Source: Budorcas taxicolor (lineage: Eukaryota > Chordata > Mammalia > Artiodactyla > Bovidae). Taken from it: DNA of 64,000 bases. Where the stretch lies: the NCBI RefSeq assembly GCF_023091745.1, contig NC_068935.1:62892724-62956723 (forward strand). Direction: 5' to 3'. The translations under genes were made by a program, and so were the position numbers. The notes under the pieces were generated by a model that made no database searches, was not told the DNA's origin, and saw only the letters and a program-made list of their open reading frames with translations. Shown here one piece after another: positions 1 to 13,100 of this stretch; position 1 is the first letter of the stretch; each line of letters opens with the position of its first letter.

Positions 1-570
1 TAGATGCCCAAGCTACTGACAGATGCCCAAGCTACTGACAGATGCCCAAGCTCACTTTAGATGCTGCAGCATTTGGACTGAAGTCTTTTGTAAGCAAGAC
101 ACCTGCTTCAATGCCTCCTTAGAAAGGCTACCCTGAATGTCATATCCACCACATGCTAACTGGGGCCCAGAGATAGGCAGGAACTTGCTCGAGGTCATAC
201 AGCCAGCAAGGGGCAGGACTTAGCCATGGACGAGTCAAACTGAGCAGCTCCTCCCACCCCCAAGCCTGTCTGTGAGTTCCAGGCCCTGGCAGGACCAACT
301 GCTAGACTTGGGGTCTCTCTTGTAAGAAATGGCAGGATCATGCCTCCAGAGGGCTTTGTCCTTTCTAGCAGCATGGCTGCTGAGCCCAGTCCCCAAGGGC
401 TTGGGTCCCAAGTAGGGGGCGGGGGGCCCAGGCCCTGTCTCAGCTGCTTGCAGATTATGTGTTTTGCTTTACACTCTCAGCCTGCTTCCAGCCAGCAGGG
501 CCGGCCTGGGGAGGCCCACTGCTCCCAGCAGTGCCCGGGTGGATGGCTGGGTGGCCGGGCAGGGCCTCAC
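1..570. repeat. FLNA intron 44 part, with a 19-bp tandem repeat at 1-60
   Basis: This is intronic sequence. At its left edge the unit AGATGCCCAAGCTACTGAC occurs twice in full (2-20 and 21-39) and then once partially (40-53). It may continue to the left of the window. Nothing else is recognised up to the exon at 571. Confidence 0.75.
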
Positions 571-3500
571 CTTGGTCGATCTCGGTGACATAGCACTCCT
601 CCAGGGCTCCTGAGGGGCTGTGCACCTTGGCATCGATTGCCCCCTTGGCCCCATTCAGGCTGACTGCAAAAGAGGCTGGCTGGTTGACCTTTAGCCCTGA
701 CTCCTGGAAGCACAGCAGACATGGTTAGGATAGCGGAGGCTGGCGGGGGGGGGGCGTGAGGGGAGGCTGGGCCCCAGAAGCAGGAGGCCCAGGGGGAGGC
801 ACTTACCCATCTGGCGTCCAAGTGGGTTTAAAGAGGGAGAGCCAGTGCTTCTCGAGGGGCAGCAAGCTCCAGGCACACACCCCAAACCCCTAGCCCCACA
901 CACTCCAGGCACACAGCGGGTAGGCGGGAAGCAGGGCGGCCCCCGGCCCACAAGCAGCACTCAGCAGCCCTGGCAGGTGGCTGTCCCTCTTTAAACCTCA
1001 GCCCTGGTGCTCAAGGGGCACAGGCTTCTGTTCAAAGCCTTTAGACCTGAGACACGAGAAAAACTCCACACGGCCGTCAGGGGTGCGTCCTGCCGACCCA
1101 GGCATGGGCTGTTCCCGGCCAGAGCAGAAGCAGCCCGGTGCCCTGAGCTGGGCTGGCTGGGTCCCTGGACACAGGGACTCTGGTCTGGCCGGGCACAGGA
1201 GCCCCAGGCGGGCGGTTTCTCTCAGTGCCTCACCTGAAGACTAGAAACAGTAAGGCGGCGGGCGTCACCAGACGGAGAAGCCACAGGTACCACGAAAGGG
1301 CTATCAGGAATGTGCTCCTCGTTGAACTTGACTGACACCTCATAGTCACCTGGATGGGGAGCGAGAACAAGATGGCCATGCATGCCTCCCCCCGACAGCC
1401 CAAGAGGCCCTGGGGCCTCAGGGTGTTGAGAGGGGGAGAAGGTGGAGCTCTCTGTATAGACCTGGACAGGCACCCACCCCCAGGGGCAGCCTGCTGGCCC
1501 CAGCCAGACCGCAGTACCTGGCTCCTGGACCACATAAGCCACGCCACAGGAGCCATCCTTGCGGTCCTCGAAGGAGATCTCGGCCTTGCTGGGGCCCTCA
1601 ACAGCAATGGCCAGGCCCCCTGCACCAGCTTCCCGGGTCCAAATGCTGAACTCGGCTGCAGGAAGGCAGAATGTGTCCTCATGGAGGGCTGTGCTCCCCA
1701 GCCCCAGCAGGGGCTGCTGGAGACTTCCTCCCTCCCACTGCACCCCCAGCCGGGAGCAGCCAGAGCCCCGAAGGAAGCAGGCCTACCTGGCACTCCAGCT
1801 TCAGCCCTTTCCAGGCCAGGGCCCCCGGCACGGACCTTGTGGGCTCCCCCTTCCCCCAGGGGCCCCACAGTGAACTGGAAAGGGCTCCCGGGCACGTGCT
1901 GGCCCTTGTACTTGACGCTGACTGTGTGCATGCCCATCTCAGCAGGCACAAAGCGGATGCAGTAGGTATGGTTCTCCCCTTCCACGATCTCGGCCTCATG
2001 GCTCTTGCCTGACGGGCTAGTCACCTGCGCTGTCATGTCCTGGATGCTAATTTCTGCAGGTGGGGGAATAGCCAGTTGAGCAAGAGACCCAGGCCACGTC
2101 TCTCTGTCCGGGGGCACCCCAGAGCTGGTGCTTAGGCCTCCCTGGGACCCGCCCAGGCGGCCACGGCTCCCACCTGGGATCTTGAGGCTGAGGTCACAGT
2201 GACTACCAACATTAGCCACCGATGGGGCCCGTCGCCTGCGCGTGATGCTCTCTTTTACGCGCCCCTCGCCTGTCACCTTCACGGAGAAGGGGCTGCCTGC
2301 AGGAAGAAGGCACAACCCACACCCCAGACAGGTTACCCTCTGCTGGGGGCCCCTGGAGTGTGGCATGGAGAGTCGCCCAGCAGTGGGGGAGGTGCATGGG
2401 TGCTGTACCCACCAGGCACGTGCTGGTCAGCAAACTTGATGTTGATGATATAGTTGCCAGGCTCCGTGGGGCAGTAGGTGACCCTGCATGTGCCATCCTC
2501 CAGGTCCTCTGTGTTGATGTCTACTTTGCTGGGACCCTCGATGGACAGGCTGAGCCCCCCATAGCCTGTGGGCGAGACATCCCTGAGCCAGGGGGCCAAG
2601 TATGGCAGTCTGACCCCAGCTCCCAGGTCCCTACTGCCTACCTGCATCACGTGTATCAATGATAAACTCTGCTGGCTCAAAGGTGTGGCCTTCGTGGAGG
2701 CCCTGGCCCGAGACCCGCACACGGCTGGCATCCCCGATCTCTGATTGGCTGATCACCACTGGAATGGGGCTGCTTGCCACATGCTGCCCATTCTTCTTCA
2801 CGTGCACCAGGTGTTCTCCTGTCTCCTTGGGCACGAACGAGATCCCTAGGCACAGAACGGGGCTGTCAGCCAGGGAAAGATATGCAACCACCCCCCACCC
2901 AGTTTCCCTCCCTCTCGGAAGGCCCTGCCGCCCAGCCTCTTACCCACGTGGCCATTACGCAGCCGCTTCAGCAGACAGGGTTCTTCCCGGCCCGAGGGGG
3001 GCACCACTGTGGCAGTCAGCAGGCTGAGGTCCGTCTCAGAGATGTTGATGGGGATGTCAGCTGCAGAGCCCACCTTCAGGTGGGACATGCGCATGGAGTC
3101 GTCACCTGGCAGGGGTCAGTCACTATGTGTCCAGGCACCGAGAGGGAGACAGCCCCCCCACCGCCAGCTGCCTCCTTTGTCACCGCTGCGGGCCATCCCC
3201 TACCTGTGACCCTCGCAGTGAAGGGGCTGCCCGGGATGTGCTGTTCGTTGTACTTGACCAGGATGCTGTAGTCACCAGGTAACACGGGCAGGTAGGAGAC
3301 ACTGCACGTCCCATCCTGGTTGTCAGTGCAGCTGATCTCTGCTTTGGAGGGGCCCTCAATGGCCAGGGACAAGCCCCCTGGAGAGAGTTGTGAGTGAGGG
3401 TACAAACTGTGCCCGGGGACACTGCACCAACCATGCAAGCAGAGGCTGGGGGTGGGGTGGGGAGCCCCGTTTTGGGAGCATCTCCTGTGTCCAGCCCCCC

Positions 3501-4126
3501 CACCAGATGACAGCATCCCGCCTCAATCAGGCAGGTCACGATGAGAGCTGCTGCTCACCTTCGCCCGCATCCTTGGTGTTGACGGTGAAGATAGCAGGCT
3601 TATTCACCACCCCATGTGTGAGGCCCGGCCCATAGGCTGTGACGTGGCCACAGTTGACATAATCCACGTAGAACTGCAGGGGGCTTCCTGTAGCAGGAAT
3701 AGGGACCACATGGACCAGGGCCTCCCGTCATCCCCAAGTCTGTCCCACAGCCTGCCCCCCAAGGAGGTGGTCCGGCATGCTGAGTGGACGTACCTGGGAT
3801 GTGCATGTTGTCATAGCGGATGTCCATCTCGTGCAGGCCAGCTTCACTGGGGGCGTAGCGCACAGTCACGGTGCCATCCTTGTTGTCAGTGATGGCGGGC
3901 TGTGCCACCTTGCCTGAGGGCATCCGCACCTCCCCTGCAGGGGAGAGGGGGGCCTGGGTCAGGGCAGCCCATGGGCACTCTCTGGCCTCTGTGGCTCCCT
4001 AGCCCCTTCCCAGCTGCACTCACCAGTGACCTCGCCCTTCTTGATGGTAAAGGGGATGACAAGGTCAAAGGGCCTCAGGCTGCTCACATCCAGCCCATTG
4101 ACCCCCACCAGGGGCCTTTCTGGGGC
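571..4126 (-). other. FLNA: FLNA exons 33-44: rod 2, repeats 16-22 (part)
   Basis: Exons are 4126-4024, 3934-3794, 3687-3559, 3377-3204, 3105-2944, 2845-2642, 2565-2413, 2296-2174, 2053-1787, 1655-1518, 1349-1234 and 703-571. They encode residues 1772-2385. Exon 40 (2296-2174) contains RRRRAPSVANVG, which holds the conserved PKA site equivalent to Ser2152. Exons 41-43 encode repeat 21, the integrin-beta-tail binding repeat. The window ends in intron 44, inside the codons for repeat 22. Confidence 0.93.
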
Positions 4127-7100
4127 CTGCGGGGGGCAGAGACACAGAAGGCCTGAGTGAGGAGCTGGAGGGAAAGGGAGTCCCGAGTGGTAGGCTCCAG
4201 GGTCCCTCCCTCGCAGATAGTGGAACAGGGCCTCACGGGACACCCAGCTGGTCCATCCCCAAGTGTCCCCGAGGGCGGGGTGAGCTGGGAGGCGGCAGGG
4301 CAAGCCATACCCAGGTCTGCTGGCCCCCCTGGGCGTAGGTATATGGTGGTGCCAGCTGCTGAGGCCGTAATGGCGGCTGTGCCGTGGGCTGGTCTCCAGC
4401 CAGAGCCTGCAGAGCAAGGCACAGAGCTCGAGGCTGTCCAAACCCGTGAGCCCCGTGGGGGCGGTGAGCCAGGTCCCTGCCCAGACCCCCACCAAGCCCC
4501 AGTCCCTCCTGACCGTCACTTGGAAGGGACTGTTGGGCACATGTTCACCACCGAAGCGCACGCAGATGACGTATTTGCCGGGCTGGGGAGCCGTGTAGAA
4601 AATGTCAAAGGTGCCATCCTCATTCTCAACCACGTCCACATCCACCTCAGAGCCATCGGGCGTGCACACGGTGCAGGTGACCTTGCCTTTGCCCGCCGCC
4701 TTGGTGTCCACGGTGATCACGGTCTCCTCCCCTATCTGGATGGTGGGGCCGATGCCAGCACCTGGTGGGGCAGGGTGGGTCCCCGAAGGGGGGGCCGGGG
4801 CATGAGCTTGGTGCTCAGGCCGCGGCCATCCACGTGTCAGCCGCCCAGGCCTCTTACTGCCAACCACCAAGCACAGCCAGGCCTCCCGCCCCCCAAGCTG
4901 GGATGGTGAGTGATTTCTCAGAAGGCAGGAAAGGTTCCCCTGAACCACCTCAAGCCCGGGAGTCCTGTCTCGGGGGGTATCCCTGCCATGTGGGAAAAGC
5001 CCAATGGGGGGCATCCAAGAGTCTGAGAAGAAGAAGGGCCTGGAAAGCCCCGAGGCCACTGCCAGGGCCTAAGCATTTGCTGCCATCTCCCCTGCCAACT
5101 TGGCCTCAGCCAGTGGTGCCCTGGACCATGCTGACTGACAGCTGAGCCTCGGGCTGCCTTCACCCCTGTGGCCATGCCCTGGCCCCCAGTGCCGTGTGCG
5201 GACGCGGTGAGGCAGAGTCCTGCTGCAGTGTGGGGCATGTGACACTTGTTCCCCACCCCTGGGGCCTGAAGTTGCAATTGGAGTTTCCTGACAACTGAGA
5301 AGGCTCGCTCGACCGGAGGCTTGCAGAGAAGGGGCAGCCGGGCATGGCTTGGTGCAGGCAGGGAACCGGGAGCAGGGAAGCAGGAAGGCAGCGGGGTTAG
5401 CACCCAGGCAGCGCAGCGCAGCAGGGGGGCCAGTACCCAGAGGGCAGGGAGGCAGGGGGCCCAAGCCAGAGCCACGGCTGCGAGGCGGTGAGAGCAGAGG
5501 GGAGGGACAGTGACGTTATGATCTGGGCTCAGCCATGGAGGCTTGGGGGGCTGGGGACCGTGAGGCCTGGCAGCGAGTGCTTTCTGGAGCCCGGCCCCTG
5601 CCAGGGAAGCAGCTGGCAACACCGAACCCACCCCAGGGCCAAGTTCAAGGGGGTCCCCAGCCGGCCACTTGGCCGGCCCCTGAACTGCACTGTCCACTGA
5701 GGGTGCCCACTTTGCGGGGCTCCAGAACACTACGCCTGGACCCCCACCGCCCACCCCCAACTGGGAGGCCTCACCTCACACACAGCCACACCTGCTCTCC
5801 CTGGCTCGGAACCTGAACCCACCATCTAGCAAGTGGCCTGGGCCCAAACCTCAGTTGACCCCAACTGCCCGTGCTCCCTGCCCAGCACCCAGCTCTTCAG
5901 CAGGTCTGGGCTGCTCCATCCTTGAAGCCCCCCACCCCTTGAGGTTCTCCCCTCAAGCCCCACCCACCCACCAGCAGCCTAGCCCAAGCCAGCCCTGCAA
6001 CTGATACCGAAGTGACTTCGGTTCCCCAACTGGGCTCTTTGCCTCCGCTGGCACATGGCGGCCAAGGTAAACCAAGACCGCTCTCTCGGCCCCAGTCTCG
6101 ACCCTGCCCCTGGTCCCCAAGGTCCTACCCCCTGGCCCGGGCACACGGGCCTGTCATTTCAGACCCCGAGGCCCCCTGGACGGAGTCATCAAACCCCTGC
6201 CACCCTCTAGCTTTCTCCAGGGCCACCGTGGCCAAGGTCCAGGCCTCCAGCCTCCAGAGGCTCCCATGTACTTGTGGCCTCTTGCTGGCATCCCTGGCTG
6301 GGGCGGGCCTCCCCTCCCAGGTCTGGTTGGGGACCATCTGAATAACGTCACTGCTGGGAGGGGCAGGAAGGGAGGGAGGCGGGAAGAGGGTGGGCCACCG
6401 AGTGCACTTTGGCACTCTGAGGCTGGGCTGGGCCCCGCCATGCTGGCCGCCCAAGCAGTCAATGCTGGTGCTACGGCACTACCAGCCAGCCCCACCCACT
6501 CATGCACTGGCACCTCCCCTGACCCGGGACGCGGAGGCCCCTGGGAGGTGGGGACGGGGGTCTGTGGATCCGGCTGGGGCTGGGGACTCCCGCTGCTTGG
6601 GGGAGACCCTGGATTCAGAAGGAGGAAGTGAAAAGAGACCGGGCCTACTGCCCGCCCCCGAGAGTGCCCCGGGGCGCCAAGATCCCCAGACCCCAGAGCC
6701 CCCAGGGGGGTGCCTCTCAGGATGCACCTCGCCCCAAAGCTCACAGCTGCAACCCGACTTCTCAGGTGGAAAAACAGAGGCCCAGAGAGGGGGAGGGCCG
6801 GAGCACTCATGCCCAGCTCCAGAGGCCTCCCTGGCCCCTAACCCTCCAGTACCACCCCTCTGTCCCTGCCAAGAGCTGCAGCTGGAACTATCCTGGGAAT
6901 CAGCCGGAAGAGGAAAGGAAGCTGCCCTCTGGGCAGAAGGGGCATTGGGAGTGGCCCCAGCAAGCAGCTTACCTAGCCCGTGACCTCCGATTGACACTGA
7001 GGTGAGAGGGCAGAGAGCAAGGAGAAAGGTCAGGTGAGTCACTCAAGGGGGCGGCCCCCACTCCCACACGCCGCCCCAAGCAGCGAGCCCTTGCACACAG

Positions 7101-10100
7101 GCACACCCAAGCCCCGTGCTGAGCGCCATGGCTGCTGGCACGCTGGGCTCACCTGTGACAGTGCACTTGCTGGCATCCCCCGTGGGCACGGCACGGACAC
7201 GGTATGGGGAGAAGGGGATCTCGTCACCGCCATACTTGATGAGGATAGTGTAGCGGCCTGTCACGTCTGGCACGTAGGCTACAGTGTACGTGCCGTCGTG
7301 GTTGTCTTGGATGTGTGTCTTCTTGGGCTTGCCCTCCGGGTCCTGTGTAGCAGAGCACAGGGAAGAACAGTTGGTCCAAGCTCTCCCTGGCCCAGGATTT
7401 CCTCAGGCCCTCTCAGAGGACCAAGTGTCAAGCACTGCTGCTGCAGGGTCAGCCACCATGGCCCAAAATGGCTGCCTGCATCCAGCACTGTCCTTTACTT
7501 ACTTCCCCACGGGCAAGGTCCAAAAGGGAAGCCCCCGATGACAGGCATGGCCAGGAAACTTGGCACCTATCCTGCTTTATCCCCAACCACTTCTCAGCCC
7601 TAGTCCTCTACCCCAGGGCCAGCCCCAGCAATAGGACGAGCTCCTCTGAAAGATCCCAGAGTCCCAGCCTTATACCTGGCCCCGGAGAATGTTACAGGCA
7701 GAAAAGTTGAGGCACTAAGGGCTTTAGTTACATCAGAAGTGAGCAAGTATGTGTGTAGGGGAAGCCTGGGTCTGTGACCACCATCCTAGAGGCGGGGGCC
7801 TGGCTCCTAGGGAAGACCAGAGACCCCAGACTGGCTCATCTGCCCCAGGCTGTGGACCTTAGGCCTGGGTCCCTCCCCTCCCCACCTGCCATGAACCCAG
7901 AGCTGCGAAACAGCAAGGCCAGGTGGCCCCCACGTGGCCTGCTCACCGTGATCTGGACAGCCAGCAGGCCCTCCCCAGCGTCCTTGGCATCAATGGTGAA
8001 CTCCACAGGCAGGCTTGCAGGCACACCCGTGGTGTTAAGCCCTGGACCGCTGGCCTTGACCTTGCTGGCGTCATGTGTAGGCAGCACCTTAACCTTGAAG
8101 GGGCTGTCGGGCCAGAATGTTGTGGGTGGTTAGAATGGCTCTTGGTGCCCAGGCCAGGGCCCCTCCCCTATGACAGAGGGCCCTGCTCCTTACCTGCGGG
8201 GTACCTCTTCGTCTCCATACAGCACCGAGATGCTGTAGGGCCCCTCACGGCTGGGCACATAGTTCACAGTCTGGGTGCCATCGGCATTGTCCACCACATC
8301 CACCGGCTCCACCAGGCCTGACCCCAGTCCCAGAGATAGAGTCTCAGCTGGTGCTCTGGGTTCCTAGGCCCACTACACTAAAAAGCCAGATCTGAGCCAT
8401 GTATACTCAGCCCCCACCCCAGGCCTAGCCCTGCCGTCCCCAGGAACAGCCCTAAGCCTCTGTGACATGAGACACTAATCTGGGTACCACCTGGGCCCTT
8501 GCCCTCTCTCCTTCCCACCTCTGCTCAGTGGTCTATGTCCTTTTGGTCCCCTTCACCAGGTCACTGGCTCTGGTGTCACCTGAGGCTCCTCGGTCAACTG
8601 CCTGCCCACCTGCGTCCCACCCCAAGGTGTGCGAGACGCCCTCCCTCAGGGGACCAGGCCCTCCTGAACTGACCCCCACACCCAACACACTCTCACCTTT
8701 GGGCCCCTGCACTTTGACCTGCAGTGGGGCCATGCCAGCCTTGCTCGTGTCCACCTGGAAGGACTGAGGGAGGTTGGCACGGACCATGCCCGGGCTCAGG
8801 CCAGGCCCAGAGCATTTGACCTTGGACGCATCTGTCACATCATGCACAGGGACCTTGAAAGGACTGCCTGTGGGGGCCGAAAGGTGGCATTTCTGAGACA
8901 GGCTGGAGGGCAGGCAGGTGGCCCCAGACAGACCCCAGCTGACCCGATTGCTCACCTGGCACTTGGTGGCCGCCGTAAGTGACGTTAAGGCTGTAGGTGC
9001 CGGCCTCGTAGGGGACATACTCAACCGAGCAGCTGCCATCCTTGTTGTCCATGCAGGACATCTTGGCCTCGGAGGGGCCCTCAACAGCCAAGCCCAGGCC
9101 CCCCGTGCCAGCTCCCCTAGTCCAAACAGACAGTTCGTTATCCCCCAACTTCTAAGGCCCACCGCAGCCCCTGCTTCTGGGGCTCTCACCCACCTGGTCT
9201 CCACAGTGAACTTGTTGGGCTTGTTGGTGGTGCCGCTTTGGATGCCTGGCCCATGGACACGCACTCGGGAGGGGTCGCAGCCTTCAGTCACTGGCACCTG
9301 GAAGGGGCTGCTGGGCACAGGACTGCCGTCGTAGGTCACATCCACAGAGTGGAGTCCTGCAGGAGGGCGGGCTGACTTAGAAGAGTCCCAGACTGCCCTG
9401 ACCCCTCACCTCCCGCAGTCCCTCTGGCACCCCGACACGCACCCTCCTCATATGGCGTGTACTCCACTTTGTACGTGCCATCGCCACAGTCCTGCACGTA
9501 TGTCTCAGTCAGGTTGCCCGAGGGGTTGGCCACACGAGCCTTGACATGGGGCCCTCCAGTCTGTGTCAGAGCCCGGGCATCCACACTGAACTCGGTGGTG
9601 GCTTCTCGGAAGACACCTGTGGGTGGGGACGTGAAGAGGAAGACGGGGGCTCCAGGGGGCCCAGTTCCCCTGCCCCCATGTCCCACGGCAGAGCCTCGCA
9701 CCTTGACCCTCAATCCCGGGCCCGTAGCACTGGATGCCTGAGGTGTCCACTGCGGGCTCCACCTGCAGCTTGCTGGGGAAGTTGGGCACGGGCTGGCCGC
9801 CGTATTTGATGGTGACGGTGTAGGCCCCAGGGCACAGGGGGATGTAGGTGATGGTGTGCGTGCCGTCACCGTGGTCCTGGATGTGCACCTCGGCCGGCAG
9901 CCCCGCCTCGGAGCGGATCTCGATGGTCAGCTCCGCACTGCCCGCGCTCGAGCAGTCCACATGGAACTGCCCGGCCTCCCCAGCCGTGGCCCGCTCCAGC
10001 CCAGGGCCCGAGCACTTGACCTTGGACGGGTCGAAGCAGGGAACCACATGGGCCTTGAATGGGGAGCCAGGGATGTGGGTGTCGGCGAAGAGGATATTGA

Positions 10101-13100
10101 TGTTGTAGTCCCCGGGCTCAGTGGGCACATAGGACACAGAGCACGTGCCATCCCCGTTGTCCAGGCACTCGAGCTGAGCTTCACAGGGGCCTTCGACTGT
10201 CAGGCCCAGGCCACCTGTGCCGGCACCCTTTGTGTCGATGGTGAAGCGGGCAGGAGACCCTGCACTGCCCCCCTGCAGCCCTGGCCCGAAGGCTTTTACC
10301 TGGAGGAAGAGGGGCGGGTCAGGAGCCCAAGCTGCACCAGCTTTCTGATCCTTGACCCTCAGATCCCAGCCTGACTCCATCTGTCTCTCCTCTCGTTCTG
10401 GCTTCCCTCCCCTACCAGGTGGGCACAGGCCTGAGCAGGGCCCTCGCTCAGAAGGACCAAAAGGAGAAGGAGTAAGGTCCAAAGCAAACATGGGCTGTGG
10501 CCCCGGCAACCCCCTTACCTTGCTAGGCTTGGTGGGGGGCACAGCTTCCAGGGAAAAGGGGCTGCCGGGCACAGGTATGCCGTCATAGGTCACCTCAACC
10601 TCGTAGGGCCCCTCCTCACGGGGCACAAAGCGCACCACGCTGTTGTCAGCCCCGAGGCCTGGCTCCACCTTGCAGGGAACTGCTGCCCCTGAAGGGCCCA
10701 CGATCTTCGACAGCACTTTGCCCTGGCCACCGGCGCCCTTGGACTTGACCGTGAACTCCTGGTCTTTGCCAACATCCACCTCTGTTGAAGCAATGGGGGG
10801 AAGACAGGACTATGAGGCCACTTAGGCAGCCTGGGCATCGCCAGCAGCTATGCCAGGGCCCCAGCAACTTACTTTCTCCCAGGCCGGACACCTTGATCTT
10901 GCTGAGGTCCAGGCTTGGAGACACTCCCACTGAGAAGGGGCTTTTGGGAATAGCATCACCTCCATAAGTGACATTGATGCCCACTGGGCCCTGAGAAGGG
11001 TACAGAAGACAGGGTCAGAAGTCATGGCTGAGCTCCCCTGTCCTGTGCCTTTCCAACTCGGGCATGGGGGTTGGGTGGTTAGAGACATTGGACCCTCCAA
11101 CTGCTGTGCCCACTCTGTCCCAAGTGAGAAACCAGAGTGGGCACAAAGTCTCTTGGAGCCAGCCACCCAGCCCACCACATGAAGGGGCCCGCAGACTCAG
11201 CAGGTGTACAGACGGGTGTGGCCACAGGGGGTTATCAAGGGAGCTGGCTACCTGCTGCACAGGCGTGTACTTGACGGTATAGGTGTTGTCATGATGGTCA
11301 ATGATGTCCACATCACGCACTGCGTCCCCTTTGGCCAGCCCTGAGAACTGGACATCCAGCTTGCCTTTGCCGGCAGCCTTGGTGTTGACCGTGAAGTGGG
11401 TGGGTTTGCCAAGCTCGACCCCTGAGGAGACACAGCAACCCTCTAGGGGCTCCTGCATGTGCACATACATACCCCATTCGGGGCCCCAACCTCCCCACAG
11501 GGTCCCCGTCCTCACCGGTGCGACTGAGGCCAGGACCCTCTGCCTTAACCTTGCTGGCATCATGGGAAGGCTCCACCTTGACCCGGATGGGGCTGGTGGG
11601 CGTAGCCTGCAAGGGGTGGGAGGAGAAGGGCTGAGAGGTGAGCAGCACCCCAACACCCAGCCATCTTTGGGGGCCAGGAGCAGCAGCACCCACCTGGTCA
11701 GCAAAGAGCACCATGATGGTGTAGCTGCCAGCCCCACGGGGGGTGTACTTGACCGTGAAGGTGTCGTTGTCGTTACGGATGATGTCGAAGTCGATGTCGG
11801 CCTCGGCAGGGCCCACCACGCCCGGGGCACACTTGATGCCGATGCTGACGTCACCTGCAGTGGAGGAGAGCATGGGGCTAGGGACCTCACAGGGATGCCA
11901 TGCCCACCGGCCACCCACTCCTGAGGCAGGGAGTTACCCTGGCCAGCCTCCGTGCAGTCCACAGTGAAGTAGGTGGGCTCATGAGCCTTGAGTCCTGTCT
12001 TGGCCACTCCTGGACCATACACCTTGACCTTGTTCGGGTGGCTGCCAGCGCCCACATTCACCTGCAGGGCACAGGGGCAAGTGCAGGGTCACAACCAGCC
12101 TGGAGGACAGGCAGGGGCTTTCTGACCCACCACCGGCGGGCATGCAGAGTGGTACCACCACCCTCGGAAATCATTTGATGGCCCCTCAAACACAAGCAGA
12201 CTTCCCTGGTGGCTCAGAGAGTAAAGTGTATGCCTACAATGCTGGAGACCTGGGATTGACCCCTGGGTCGGGAAGATCTCTGGAGAAGGAAATGGCAACC
12301 CACTCTAGTATTATTGCCTGGAAGATCCCATGGATGGAGGAGCCTGGTGGGCTACAGTCTGTGGGGTTGCAAAGAGTCAGATACAACTGAGCGACTTCCC
12401 TTTCCTTTTCCAAACACAAGCAACCATATGATGCTGCAATTCCATGTTTTGGTATCTATCCACCCAGAGACATGAGATCACTCGTCCCCTCTAACACCCA
12501 TTCTGGACCATTCATAGCACAGCTCCTGCCAACCAAAAGGTGAAAAAACTCCCAAATGTCCATCAGCAAATGACTGGAAACAGAAAACGTGGTCTATCCA
12601 CACAATGGTGTATCATCCAGCTGTTGAGAGGCAAGAAGCAATGACTCATGATATACAGGCCACAGGGGATACGAGTCCATCCCCACCCAGCCAGAAAGCA
12701 GAGAGAGGAGAGGCTGCTTAGGCCAGGGCAGGGGGCCTTTAGAGGGTTGCCGACTTTCTTTAGGGGATGGTGAAAACGGCCTCATCTTCCATTGTGGTGC
12801 TGGCTGCACAACTCGGAACTCACCCAAAACCACCAAGTTGGATATTGGAAAGGGGTCGATTGTATGGCGTGCAAGTTTCATCAGAGTTGTATCAAACGAA
12901 GCAGGGGCCCCAGGGAAGCAGACTAAAGGCTCACCCGGAAGGGGCTGTTGGGGATGCTGACGCCTCCCCAGGACACCATGGCCGTGTGCTTCACTGGCTT
13001 CCGGGGCACATAGGAGCAGCTGTAAGTGCCGTTGCCATTGTCCTTGACCATTGCCTCCACTGGGCAGCCCTCATTGTCCTGCAAAGTGGGCGGGAGCAAG

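Noticed and set aside
1222..2366. Open frames that read through FLNA exon-intron borders as separate genes
   Set aside because: The conserved filamin text stops exactly at GT/AG borders; the rest is intron translation.
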